From: Comamonadaceae bacterium OTU4NAUVB1
GTDB taxonomy: Bacteria > Pseudomonadota > Gammaproteobacteria > Burkholderiales > Burkholderiaceae_C
Length of the DNA stretch: 64,000 bases
Direction of reading: 5' to 3'
NCBI GenBank assembly: GCA_024372625.1
Contig: CP099605.1
Coordinates: forward strand, 2,936,001-3,000,000
Positions 8,655 to 17,857 of the stretch are shown piece by piece (positions within the stretch are counted from its first letter, which is position 1; each line of letters begins with the position of its first letter). The notes under the pieces were generated by a model. That model had not been told where the DNA came from and searched no databases. It saw only the letters and a program-made list of their open reading frames with translations. The translations under genes were made by a program, and so were the position numbers.

Positions 8655-10972
8655 CCCCCGAGATCGACCACGAGAGCGGTACCGCCATCAGGATCGAGGC
8701 CTACGACGGCCCGGTCGGAGGCTGGGGCTCGGCCACCTCGCTCGCGCACCACGTCAAGCACCACGAGGCCTTCGGCGCCCTGCCCGAACTGGTGCGGCAG
8801 AACAAGGCCGACGGCTTCGCCTGCACCAGCTGCGCCTGGGCCAAGCCGGCCAAGGCCCACACGGCGGAGTTCTGCGAGAACGGCGCCAAGGCGACCTTCG
8901 CCGAACTCACCAGCCTGCGCGCCGGCGTCGACTTCTTCGAGCGCCACACCGTGACCGAGCTGCTCGCGTGGCCCGACCACGACCTGGAGCACGAGGGGCG
9001 CCTGACCGACCCGCTGCGCTACGACGCCGGGCGCGACCGCTACGTGCCGGTGGCCTGGCACGAGGCGTTCGCGGACATCGGCCAGCGGCTGCGCGCCCTG
9101 AAGGACACCGGCGGGCCGGACCAGACGGTCTTCTACGCTTCGGGCCGGGCCTCGCTGGAGACCTCCTACATGTACCAGCTGTTCGCGCGGCTCTACGGCA
9201 CCAACAACCTGCCCGACAGCTCCAACATGTGCCACGAGAGCACCTCCGTGGCGCTCAAGGAGGCGATCGGCGTGCCGGTGGGCACGGTGCGCCTGGAGGA
9301 CTTCGAGCACACCGACTGCCTGCTGTTCTTCGGCCAGAACGTGGGCACCAACAGCCCCCGCATGCTCCATCCGCTGCAGGAGGCCCGCAGGCGCGACGTG
9401 CCGGTGATCGTCTTCAATCCGCTGCGCGAACGCGGGCTGGAGGCCTTCACCAACCCGCAGAGCCCGATCGAGATGGCCACGCGCTCGGAGACGCGCATCG
9501 CCACGCAGTACCTGCAGGTGCGCGCGGGGGGCGACATCGCCGCCATCGCCGGCATGTGCAAGGCACTGCTGGACCTCGACGACACGGCCATCGCCGAGGG
9601 CCGGGCACGGGTGATCGATGCCGACTTCATCGGCACGCACACGCACGGCTTCGAGGATTTCGCGCGCTTCGTGCGCGAACAGGACTGGACGCGGCTGGAG
9701 ACCGAATCCGGGCTGTCCCGCGTGGCGCTGACCGAGGCGGCGCGCACCTACGCCAAGGCCAAGGCCGTCATCGGCGTCTACGGCATGGGCCTCACGCAGC
9801 ACAAGCTGGGTGTGGACAACGTGCGCATGCTGGTCAACCTGCTGCTCATGGGCGGCCACATCGGCCGGCGCGGCGCGGGCGTGTGTCCCGTGCGCGGCCA
9901 CTCCAACGTGCAGGGCCAGCGCACGGTGGGCATCTCGGAGAAGCCCGAGCTGGTGCCGCTGGACCAGCTGGCCGGGCAATACGGCTTCGAGCCGCCGCGC
10001 CACAAGGGGCTCAACACGGTGGAGGCCTGCGAGGCCATGCTCGAAGGCCGCGTGAAGGCCTTCGTCGCGCTGGGCGGCAACTTCGTCCGCGCGGTGCCCG
10101 ACCACCACCGCATGGAGCCGGCCTGGCAGGCGCTCGAACTCACCGTGCAGGTCGCCACCAAGCTCAACCGCAGTCACCTGCTGCACGGCAAGGTGGCCTA
10201 CCTGCTGCCATGCCTGGGGCGCATCGAGCGCGACGTGCAGCTCGGCGGCGTGCAGACCGTGACGATCGAGGACAGCACCGCGCGCATCCACGCCTCGCGC
10301 GGCCACCACGCGCCGGCGAGCGCGCGGCTCCTGTCGGAGCAGCGCATCGTCGCCGGCCTGGCCAAGGCGACGCTCGATCCCAACCCGAAGGTCGACTGGG
10401 ACGCCTGGTGCGCCGACTACGCGCTCGTGCGCGACGCCATCGAGACCACCTACCCGAAGGACTTCAAGGACTTCAACGCGCGCATGCACCAGCCCGGGGG
10501 CTTCCCGCGCCCGCTGGCCGCGACCGAACGGCGCTGGGAGACGAAGAGCGGCAAGGCCGAGTTCAAGGTGCCCGCGGCCCTGCACGCCGCCTTCGAGGGC
10601 GACGGTGGCGCCGACGTGCTGCGCCTGGTCACGCTGCGCAGCAACGACCAGTTCAACACCACCATCTACGGCTACGACGACCGCCTGCGCGGCATCGACG
10701 GCACCCGCGAGGTGCTGCTGCTCAGCGCCCTGGACATCGACCGGCTGGGCCTGGTGAACGGCCAGCGCGTCACGCTGGCCAGCGCGGCGGGCGACGGCAT
10801 CGAGCGCGAGGTGAAGAACCTGCGCGTGACGGTCTACGACCTGCCCCCGGGCACCTGCGCGGCCTATTTCCCGGAGTGCAACCCGGTGATCCCGCTGGCG
10901 CACTACGCCCAGGAGAGCAAGGTGCCGGCGGCCAAGTCGGTGCCGGTGCGGGTGCGCGCGCCGGCCGCCTGA
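8651..10972 (+). CDS. FdhF/YdeP family molybdopterin oxidoreductase
   Basis: A 773-residue member of the molybdopterin oxidoreductase superfamily, closest by pattern to the YdeP-type alpha-subunit-like proteins (related to formate dehydrogenases, substrate usually unknown; E. coli YdeP is linked to acid resistance). Near the N-terminus FACTSCAWAKPAK and AEFCENGAK give Cys58, Cys61 and Cys75. The cofactor-binding body follows: VFYASGRASLETSYMYQLFAR, a SNMCHESTSVAL segment with a possible Mo-ligand cysteine, and the C-terminal dinucleotide-binding domain (LRSNDQFNTTIYGYDDR; SALDIDRLGLVNGQRVTL). No Tat signal is seen, so it is probably cytoplasmic. It is coupled to the CtaG-like gene by an ATGA overlap, an uncommon pairing. 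The actual substrate is not deducible. Confidence 0.85.
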   Translation: MTPEIDHESGTAIRIEAYDGPVGGWGSATSLAHHVKHHEAFGALPELVRQNKADGFACTSCAWAKPAKAHTAEFCENGAKATFAELTSLRAGVDFFERHTVTELLAWPDHDLEHEGRLTDPLRYDAGRDRYVPVAWHEAFADIGQRLRALKDTGGPDQTVFYASGRASLETSYMYQLFARLYGTNNLPDSSNMCHESTSVALKEAIGVPVGTVRLEDFEHTDCLLFFGQNVGTNSPRMLHPLQEARRRDVPVIVFNPLRERGLEAFTNPQSPIEMATRSETRIATQYLQVRAGGDIAAIAGMCKALLDLDDTAIAEGRARVIDADFIGTHTHGFEDFARFVREQDWTRLETESGLSRVALTEAARTYAKAKAVIGVYGMGLTQHKLGVDNVRMLVNLLLMGGHIGRRGAGVCPVRGHSNVQGQRTVGISEKPELVPLDQLAGQYGFEPPRHKGLNTVEACEAMLEGRVKAFVALGGNFVRAVPDHHRMEPAWQALELTVQVATKLNRSHLLHGKVAYLLPCLGRIERDVQLGGVQTVTIEDSTARIHASRGHHAPASARLLSEQRIVAGLAKATLDPNPKVDWDAWCADYALVRDAIETTYPKDFKDFNARMHQPGGFPRPLAATERRWETKSGKAEFKVPAALHAAFEGDGGADVLRLVTLRSNDQFNTTIYGYDDRLRGIDGTREVLLLSALDIDRLGLVNGQRVTLASAAGDGIEREVKNLRVTVYDLPPGTCAAYFPECNPVIPLAHYAQESKVPAAKSVPVRVRAPAA

Positions 10973-10976
10973 GCAC

Positions 10977-10998
10977 GGTCCGGGCACCATCCCGGACC
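10977..10998. terminator. Hairpin between convergent genes
   Basis: A perfect 8-bp inverted repeat (ggtccggg / cccggacc) with a 6-base loop sits just after the oxidoreductase stop and 15 bases before the end of the convergent helicase gene. There is no T-run on either side, so a bidirectional terminator is plausible but not certain. Confidence 0.4.
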
Positions 10999-11012
10999 CG
11001 GGCCCGGACGGG

Positions 11013-14000
11013 TCAGTCGGCCGGTCGCAGGCGACCGTCCTCGTCGATCAGCGCGCCGGCGGCGACGCTGGCGTCGATGGCGAGGTCGACGCGGCTTTCG
11101 GCCGGTGGCGTGTCGGGCGCCGCGCCGGTCAGTCCGCAGACCGCGTCGGCCACGTCCTTGCGCGTCGCCGCGCCGGTCTCGCGCAGCACGTGGTTGACGA
11201 GGTTCGACAGCTCCTCGACGCAGACGTCGCCGATGTCGCGGCGCGAGGACGGCACGGTGTCCCCGGCCACCCGGGCCACGTCCGACGCGCCGGGATCGGC
11301 GCCCGCGGGCCAGTAGAAGCGCTTGCCGAGACCTTCCCCCGGCGCCGGCTCGGTGGTGCGGGGCACGTCGTCCGGCACCAGCGCGCGCAGCCGGTCGGCC
11401 AGGCGCGGGCTGACCCGCTCCAGGCCCCAGGCGCGTGCCACGCGGGCGAACAGGACGGCCTCGGGCAGCGGGCCCTCGACCTCGGCCACCTCGCGCAGCT
11501 GCGCGGCCAGCACGAGTTCGGACTCCTCGTCGAAGAACGAGGCCGGATCGTTGGCCGGCAGCGCGGCCGGCGCGTAGACCGCCAGGACGGGACGCGCGAC
11601 CGGCTCGGGCGCCACGGGATCGGCGGGCCCGGCGCCGGCCGGCACGGCCTCCGCACGATCCGCGTGCACCCCCGCATCCGCATCCGCATCCGCATCCGCA
11701 CCTGCACCCGCGTCCATGGCCATGGCCGTGCGCGCGACGTCGCCCGCGCCGGCATCCGCGTCCACGTCCGGGTCGATGCCCGCGTCCGCGACGGCGGCCG
11801 ACGCGCCCGGTACCGCCGGCGGCGCGGCGACCAGCCCCTCCAGCAGCTTCACGACCTTGGCGATCTCGCCTTCCGCGTCGAGCCACCAGTCGGTCGACCA
11901 GATGCGGTGGATCTTCCAGCCGAGCCCTTCGAGGACGTGCTGGCGCAGCCGGTCGCGGTCGCGCGCGGTGGCGCCGGAGTGGTAGGTGCGGCCGTCGCAC
12001 TCGATGCCCACCAGGTAGCGCCCCGGCGCGCGGGGGTCGACCACCGCCAGGTCGATGCGGTAGCCCGAGCACCCGACCTGCGGATGCACCACCCAGCCGC
12101 GCGAGCGCAGCATGCCGATCACGGCGACCTCGAACGGGCTGTCCGGGTCGAGCCCGGTGGGCAGGCTGCGGGCGGACAGCGCGCGCGCCCCGCCGATGGC
12201 GAACTCCAGATAGTGCTTGAGGTCGCGCACGCCGGCCGCGCGCACGCGGGCCAGGTCGATCTGCTCGGGCAGCAGGGTGCTGAAGATCACCACCGCCTCG
12301 CGCGCCCGCGAGATCGCCACGTTCAGGCGGCGGTGGCCGCCCTCGCCGTTGAGCGGGCCGAAGTTCATCGTCATCTTGCCGGCCGCGTCGGGGCCGTAGG
12401 TGATCGAGAAGAAGATCACGTCGCGCTCGTCGCCCTGCACGTTCTCCAGGTTCTTGATGAAGAGCTTCTCCTGGGTCCCCTGCGAGCGCGCGGCGATGGC
12501 GCGGTCGAGCGCCGGCTCGGCGCGGCGCCGGGCGTCCAGCAGGGTCTCGATGAGCGCCTGCTGGGGCTGGTTGAAGGTCACCACGCCGAGCGTGAGGTGC
12601 GCGCGCGCCGCGTCGAGGTGGTGCGCCTCGATGGTGGCCACGATGGCGTCGGCCTCGGCGCGGTTGGTGCGCGAGCCGCCGCGGTCGTAGACGCCGGCCA
12701 CGCGCTCGAAGCGCACCGCCACGTCGTCGGTCACGGGCGAGGGGAAGGTCACCAGCTGCGAGTCGTAGTAGGTGACGTTGCTGAAGGTGATGAGGCTCTC
12801 GTGGCGGCTGCGGTAGTGCCACTGCAGGCTCAGGCGGTTCATGCCCGCGCCCAGGCACTCGTCCAGGATGCTCTCCAGGTCGCGCACCTGCTCGTCGGCG
12901 GGCACGCCCTCCTCGGGCTCGGCGGACTTGTTGAAGAAGTTCGTCGGCGGCAGCTGCTTGGGGTCGCCCACCACCGCCAGCTGGCGGCCGCGCGCGATCA
13001 CGCCCACCGCGTCCCACACCGGGATCTGCGAGGCCTCGTCGAACACCACCAGGTCGAACGGCGCGTAGCCCGCGTCGAGGTACTGCGACACCGACAGCGG
13101 CGACATCAGGAGGCAGGGCTTCAGGCGCGGCAGCAGCGTGGGCAGGGCCTGCACCAGCTGGCGCACCGGCATGTGGCCGCGCTGCTTCTGGCGCTCGCGC
13201 CGCAGCCGGCCGAGTTCGCTGTCGGCGCCCGCCGCCGCGCCGCCGGCCGCCGGGATGCGGCCGGCCAGCGTGGCGGCGATGTAGCGCTCGGTGAGCTTCT
13301 GGAAGCGCGCGTCGGCGGCGCGGAACTCGCGGATCTTGCGGTCGTGGTCGGCGCTGGAGAAGCCGCGCAGGACCGGGTCGCGGTCGATGGTGCGCTTGAG
13401 CCACCAGGTGCGGTAGCTCACCTCGAAATGCGATTCGACCTCGCCCAGCGCGATGGCGCCCGCCTCCACGTCGCCGACGACGCCCTGCAGGCCGAGCGCG
13501 ATGGCGGCCTCGCGGGCGCTGCGCCACAGGCACCACGGCTGCAGCAGGCGCCGCGCGCCCTGCCAGGTCTGCATCAGCGCGCGCAGGCGTTCGAGGGCGC
13601 CGTCGGCGTCCTCGTCGCCCGCGAGCGGCGCCACCGGCTGCGCCAGCGCCTCGACGCCCGCCAGGCACCGGCGCAAGTCGAGCCAGGCCTCGCGGTAGCC
13701 GACCAGCGCGCGGCCGGCCGTGCCGCCGGAGGCCAGGTCGGCGCGTCGCTCGGCCACCAGGGGCCGCAGCGCGGCGCGCAGCGCCTCGCCACGCGCCGCG
13801 TCGCCGCCGGCCAGGCGCGCGACGGCCTCAGCGAAGCGCCCTGCCCAGGCCTCGTGCGCGGCGAGCGCGGCCCAGTCGGTGTCGGCGCCGGCGTAGGCGT
13901 CGTCGAGCAGCGCCTGCGCATCGGCCTGCGCGGCGCGCAGGAAGGCGTCCTCGTCGTTGACCTCGCCGAGCGGGCCGAGCATGGCGCGCACCTGCTCGGG

Positions 14001-17000
14001 CGCCGGGCGCCGGCCGTCGGCGCGGAAGCCCGAGAGCCGGCCCGTGATCGCGCGCTGGGCGAGCAGCGACTTCGGCCACCAGGTCGAAGTGGCGAGCGAC
14101 CATTCGCCCAGCAGCTCGACCGCGTTCAGCTTGGCGAGCGTCGCGCTCCAGCCGTCGCCCAGGCGCAGCCAGGCGGCGTTGCGCGCCGCGCCGTGGCGCG
14201 CGAGCGCCTGCAGCCGCGCGCGCGTGGGCGCGTCGTGCGCCTCGCGCGCGAGGCCGGTGGGCACGCCGGGCGCGGCCAGCAGCAGGTCGGCGAGCTCGTC
14301 GAGCAGGCCGTGCGCGCGCAGGCCCATGCCGCTCGCGCCGATGCCCAGCTGCGCGGCCAGCGTGGCGGTGCGCTCGCGCAGCACCGTGGCGGCGCGCTCC
14401 AGCGCCTGCGCCTGCGCCATGAGCTCGTCGCCCCAGCCCGGCGACCAGTCGGGCCGCCCGACGCACGCGAGCGGATGGCCACGCAGGTCGCCGAGGGCGC
14501 CGGCGAGCGCCTGGATGCGGCGCGCCGCCTCGCGCAGGCGGTCGAGCGCGGCGCGGTCGTGCACGAGCGGATCGCTCCAGGGCATCGAAGCGGTGCGCTC
14601 GCCCGTGTGCGCGATGGACGTGCCCATGGTCTCGTGGACGGTCAGGCCGTTCGGATGTTCGCGGTGCAGGGCGTCGACCAGGCCGTTGAGGTCCTGGCGC
14701 AGCACGGCCAGCCGCTCGGCCTCGCGCGACCAGTCGTCGGCGGTGCGCTGGCCGGCCAGGTCGAGCGAGCCGGCGAGCTGCTGCAGCACCTCGGACTTCT
14801 TCGACTTGGACGAGTGCAGTTCGAGGCAGAACGGCCCCAGGCCGATGTCGGCGAGGCGCCGGTGGACGACCGACAGCGCGGCCATCTTCTCCGAGACGAA
14901 CAGCACCGTCTTGCCCTTGGCCAGCGAGTGCGCGATGAGGTTGGTGATGGTCTGCGACTTGCCCGTGCCGGGCGGGCCCTCGAGCACCAGGTCGCGCCCG
15001 GCGTCGATGGCGCAGATGGCCTTGAGCTGGGACGAGTCGGCCAGCAGCGGCGCGAGGATGTCCTGCGGGCGGTGCGTCTCGTCGAGGCGCTCGAACTCGG
15101 CCGGGTCGTGGGACGCCTGCGCGAAGGCCTCGCCCGGGTGGTCGATCAGGTGGCGCACCACGCGGTTGGCCTTGAGCTGCTCGGTGCGGTCCTGCAGGTC
15201 GCGCCACATCAGGTACTTGGTGAAGGAGAAGATGCCCAGGTGGGCCTGCTCTAGCACCTCCCACTTCGGGATCTCCGCCACCGCCAGCCGGAAGGCCTGC
15301 AGCACGCGCGCGACGTCGACGCCCTTCTCGTCCACGGGAATGGCGTCGAGCCCCGTCACGCGCAGCTCGAAGTTCGTGCGCAGCAGCTGCAGCAGGGTCG
15401 GGTTGACGATCGCCTCGTCGTCGTGGCGCGCCAGCCGGAAGCCCGCGCGCACCGACTGGCGCTGCAGCGTCACCGGGATCAGCAGGATCGGCGCGGCGTG
15501 CACCGTCTCGGCCTTCTCGTCCTCGGTCCACTGCAGCAGGCCCAGGGCCAGGTAGAGCGTGTTGGCCCCGCCCTCCTCCAGCCCGATGCGGGCGGCCGCG
15601 TGGATGGCCAGCAGGTGGCCGTCCAGCGCCTCGGGGGCGACGCGCGCGAGCAGTTCGCGCTGGCCCAGCGCGTCGAGCGCCATGTCGTCGAGCGGCGCCC
15701 GGCCGGTGCCCCGGCTGGCGTGCACCTGCGCCACGCGCGGATCGAGCCCCTCCATCAGCGTCGGCAGCGCCCGCAGGTGGAAGTCGCGGCCCTCGGCCAG
15801 GGCGTCCTCCAGCCGCGCGAGGTCGGGCGCGACCAGGTGCAGCGTCGCCTTGGTCGGCTTGAAGTTCAGCAGCCTGTTGCGCAGCGTCAGGTCCAGCAGC
15901 TTCGACTTCCACTGGGCGAGCCGGCCCTCGGGCGTGTCATCGGCCGGGCCGTCGAGCGCGACGAGCGTGTCGGCGTCCAGCGCGGGCAGCGGCGGCGTCG
16001 GCTCGATCGCCGCGGGCGGCTCCTCCCCGGCCTCGCCGGGCGCACCGTCGCCCGGGGCCGGCGCGCGCGAGGGCAGCGGCTTGATCTGCAGCTCGCGCGC
16101 GCGGTGGATGTCGATGGCGTAGCGGAAGCCGTCGTCGTCGCGCAGGTGCGCCAGGCCCTGCTCCATGGCCACGCGCAGCGACGGCCGGATGCTGTGGTGG
16201 TGGGCCACGCCGGTGGTCTCGAAGACCAGCAGCTCGCCGCTGTCCACGCGCTTGCGCACGGCCTGCACGTCGTCGGTCAGCGGATCGGCGAAGCTCGCCG
16301 GGTGAAGCCAGACACCGACCCAGGCGTGGCCTTCCTTGACCAGCACCACCGGGCGCAGCCCGGCCTGCTCGAAGGCCGAGGCGAACAGCATCGCCAGGTC
16401 GAGGCAGGTGGCGACGCGGTGCGCGAGGATGCGGTCGGGCGTGCGGATCTTCTGGCCGTCGCTGCCGAAGGAGGCCGGCGGCTCGACGTACTGCAGCCCC
16501 TCGGCGCCGAGCGTGCTGTAGATCGCCGAGACCTGCTTCCAGACCGTGTCGCGGCTGCGGGACTGGTAGCCGTTCATCGACAGCTCGCCGTGCGCCTCGC
16601 GCAGCAGGCGCGAGGCCTTGCCCACCAGGGTGTCGACCGCCGGGTTGTTGGGCATGCAGAAGGCCGCCAGCAGCTCGGGCAGCGCGCGCGTGCCGGCCCA
16701 CTGGTCGTGGGCCAGCACCTCCACGGGACGGGCCTCCCGGGCGATCTCCACGCCCTCGGTGCTCACCGTGACCTCGATGGCGGCGCGCACCGATTCCCCC
16801 AGGTCGCCGAGCCAGGCGTGGTCGGGTCGCAGGTCCACCGGCGCGAAGCGGCGCGTCTCGCCCGGCGCCAGGCGGTCGAAGCGCAGGCGCGCGCCCTGCG
16901 CGAAGGGCGGATTGCAGGCGATGCGCACCTCGACGTCGGCCAGCGCGCGGGGACCGCGGTGCGTCAGCCGCAGCGAGCGCAGCACCGGCACGGCGTTCTG

Positions 17001-17222
17001 GATGGAGGCATGGCCGAGCGTGGCATCGGCCTCGATGGCGATGGCGATCACGGGGTCGGCATCGTCGCGGATCGCATTGGCGGCGGGGCCGGGGACATCG
17101 GGCGCCACGTTCGCCCCGGAGGCCGTGGCGGGGGCCGCGACGGCCACGCCGCCGAGGGACGCGGCGCGCTCGCCTGCCGTCGGAACCGGGCCTCGGCCCG
17201 GTTCGTCTTCTTGTTTGTTCAT
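11013..17222 (-). CDS. Giant DUF4011 superfamily 1 helicase-nuclease with DUF3320 (defence-type architecture)
   Basis: A 2069-residue protein starting at ATG 17222 (MNKQEDEPGRG). Order: a variable Ala-rich start; an immunoglobulin-like beta region (~75-170); a transglutaminase-like region with Cys273 (RVATCLDLAMLF) and His299 (KEGHAWVGVW); the DUF4011 motif LLDLTLRNRLLNFKPT (~440); an SF1 helicase with Walker A GPPGTGKSQT (Lys755) and Walker B VVFDEASQ (Asp1395-Glu1396), plus GDPKQLPPTNFF and LSLQWHYRSRHESL; a PD-(D/E)xK/Vsr-like nuclease domain (YRIDLAVV, Asp1724; GIECDGRTYH); an Ala/Asp linker; and a C-terminal DUF3320 (~1970-2045). Proteins of this design are predicted to act on nucleic acid and recur in defence islands. 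It is a single gene with no partner beside it, and its GC content matches the neighbours. Confidence 0.85.
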   Translation of the reverse strand: MNKQEDEPGRGPVPTAGERAASLGGVAVAAPATASGANVAPDVPGPAANAIRDDADPVIAIAIEADATLGHASIQNAVPVLRSLRLTHRGPRALADVEVRIACNPPFAQGARLRFDRLAPGETRRFAPVDLRPDHAWLGDLGESVRAAIEVTVSTEGVEIAREARPVEVLAHDQWAGTRALPELLAAFCMPNNPAVDTLVGKASRLLREAHGELSMNGYQSRSRDTVWKQVSAIYSTLGAEGLQYVEPPASFGSDGQKIRTPDRILAHRVATCLDLAMLFASAFEQAGLRPVVLVKEGHAWVGVWLHPASFADPLTDDVQAVRKRVDSGELLVFETTGVAHHHSIRPSLRVAMEQGLAHLRDDDGFRYAIDIHRARELQIKPLPSRAPAPGDGAPGEAGEEPPAAIEPTPPLPALDADTLVALDGPADDTPEGRLAQWKSKLLDLTLRNRLLNFKPTKATLHLVAPDLARLEDALAEGRDFHLRALPTLMEGLDPRVAQVHASRGTGRAPLDDMALDALGQRELLARVAPEALDGHLLAIHAAARIGLEEGGANTLYLALGLLQWTEDEKAETVHAAPILLIPVTLQRQSVRAGFRLARHDDEAIVNPTLLQLLRTNFELRVTGLDAIPVDEKGVDVARVLQAFRLAVAEIPKWEVLEQAHLGIFSFTKYLMWRDLQDRTEQLKANRVVRHLIDHPGEAFAQASHDPAEFERLDETHRPQDILAPLLADSSQLKAICAIDAGRDLVLEGPPGTGKSQTITNLIAHSLAKGKTVLFVSEKMAALSVVHRRLADIGLGPFCLELHSSKSKKSEVLQQLAGSLDLAGQRTADDWSREAERLAVLRQDLNGLVDALHREHPNGLTVHETMGTSIAHTGERTASMPWSDPLVHDRAALDRLREAARRIQALAGALGDLRGHPLACVGRPDWSPGWGDELMAQAQALERAATVLRERTATLAAQLGIGASGMGLRAHGLLDELADLLLAAPGVPTGLAREAHDAPTRARLQALARHGAARNAAWLRLGDGWSATLAKLNAVELLGEWSLATSTWWPKSLLAQRAITGRLSGFRADGRRPAPEQVRAMLGPLGEVNDEDAFLRAAQADAQALLDDAYAGADTDWAALAAHEAWAGRFAEAVARLAGGDAARGEALRAALRPLVAERRADLASGGTAGRALVGYREAWLDLRRCLAGVEALAQPVAPLAGDEDADGALERLRALMQTWQGARRLLQPWCLWRSAREAAIALGLQGVVGDVEAGAIALGEVESHFEVSYRTWWLKRTIDRDPVLRGFSSADHDRKIREFRAADARFQKLTERYIAATLAGRIPAAGGAAAGADSELGRLRRERQKQRGHMPVRQLVQALPTLLPRLKPCLLMSPLSVSQYLDAGYAPFDLVVFDEASQIPVWDAVGVIARGRQLAVVGDPKQLPPTNFFNKSAEPEEGVPADEQVRDLESILDECLGAGMNRLSLQWHYRSRHESLITFSNVTYYDSQLVTFPSPVTDDVAVRFERVAGVYDRGGSRTNRAEADAIVATIEAHHLDAARAHLTLGVVTFNQPQQALIETLLDARRRAEPALDRAIAARSQGTQEKLFIKNLENVQGDERDVIFFSITYGPDAAGKMTMNFGPLNGEGGHRRLNVAISRAREAVVIFSTLLPEQIDLARVRAAGVRDLKHYLEFAIGGARALSARSLPTGLDPDSPFEVAVIGMLRSRGWVVHPQVGCSGYRIDLAVVDPRAPGRYLVGIECDGRTYHSGATARDRDRLRQHVLEGLGWKIHRIWSTDWWLDAEGEIAKVVKLLEGLVAAPPAVPGASAAVADAGIDPDVDADAGAGDVARTAMAMDAGAGADADADADAGVHADRAEAVPAGAGPADPVAPEPVARPVLAVYAPAALPANDPASFFDEESELVLAAQLREVAEVEGPLPEAVLFARVARAWGLERVSPRLADRLRALVPDDVPRTTEPAPGEGLGKRFYWPAGADPGASDVARVAGDTVPSSRRDIGDVCVEELSNLVNHVLRETGAATRKDVADAVCGLTGAAPDTPPAESRVDLAIDASVAAGALIDEDGRLRPAD
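11672..11701. repeat. In-frame hexanucleotide tandem repeat in the helicase gene
   Basis: Four perfect copies of ccgcat (11672-11695) are followed by degenerate copies. On the coding strand they encode alternating Asp-Ala in the linker between the nuclease-like and DUF3320 domains. Copy-number change would alter linker length by two residues per unit without a frameshift. Confidence 0.75.
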
Positions 17223-17398
17223 CAATCTGCTTGGGGGATCGTTCAGGCGGGCCGACCCGGAAGAAAAACGGTCGTGGCCATCGGCGCGCGAACATCGCTT
17301 ATACCGTCGCCAACGCGCGAAAACGGTGCGTCTTCGCATCGACCCCGCGTTTTTGGCGGTCTCCCCGTCTTCCACCCCCACGGCCTCTGCGCAAACCC

Positions 17399-17818
17399 AT
17401 GTTCCTCGCTTCGCTGCAATCGAATCCCTGGGCCTATCCGGCGCTCGAAACCCTCCACATCCTGGGCATCGCCCTGCTGCTGGGCAACCTGGTGGCGCTG
17501 GAGGTGCGCGTCTGGGGCGGTGCCGCCTCGCTGCCGGTGCTGCCGCTCGCGCGGCTCTCGCTCGGCCTGGCGGCGGTCGGCTTCGCGCTCGTCGCGGCCA
17601 GCGGCCTGCTGATGTTCGCCACGCAGGCGGCCGAACTGCTCGCCCACCGCACCTTCCTGCTGAAGATGGGGCTGCTGACGCTGGCGGGCTGCAACGCCGC
17701 CTGGTTCCACGGCCGCGGGTCGCTGCGCAAACTCGACCCGACGGCACGGCTACAGATGCTGGTGTCCACTGCGCTCTGGCTCGGCGTCCTGGTCTGCGGA
17801 CGCTGGCTGGCCTACTGA
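17399..17818 (+). CDS. DUF6644-like membrane protein
   Basis: A 139-residue, four-helix membrane protein (about 12-35, 43-68, 78-98 and 115-137). The pattern YPALETLHILGIALLLGNLVALEVRVWG, then GLLMFATQAAELLAHRTFLLKMGLL and a closing LWLGVLVCGRWLAY, matches what I know of DUF6644, a family of unknown function. It starts 176 bases from the divergent helicase gene; that gap holds an AT-richer stretch around 17290-17350 that probably contains promoters. The DUF6152 gene follows 39 bases downstream on the same strand, and these two families tend to occur together. The ATG at 17399 was chosen because it opens the conserved region; upstream in-frame sequence is not family-like. Confidence 0.75.
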   Translation: MFLASLQSNPWAYPALETLHILGIALLLGNLVALEVRVWGGAASLPVLPLARLSLGLAAVGFALVAASGLLMFATQAAELLAHRTFLLKMGLLTLAGCNAAWFHGRGSLRKLDPTARLQMLVSTALWLGVLVCGRWLAY

Positions 17819-17857
17819 GACCGATCGTCCCGTCCATCCGACACAAGGAGCCCCGCC

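Noticed and set aside
11672..11701. Tandem repeat considered as a CRISPR-like or mobile-element repeat
   Set aside because: Units are 6 bases, in frame, without spacers, and encode a linker in a protein.
17262..17350. A specific promoter (TATAAG on the minus strand near 17297) for the helicase gene
   Set aside because: No -35 element at acceptable spacing could be found, so only a general promoter-bearing gap is stated.
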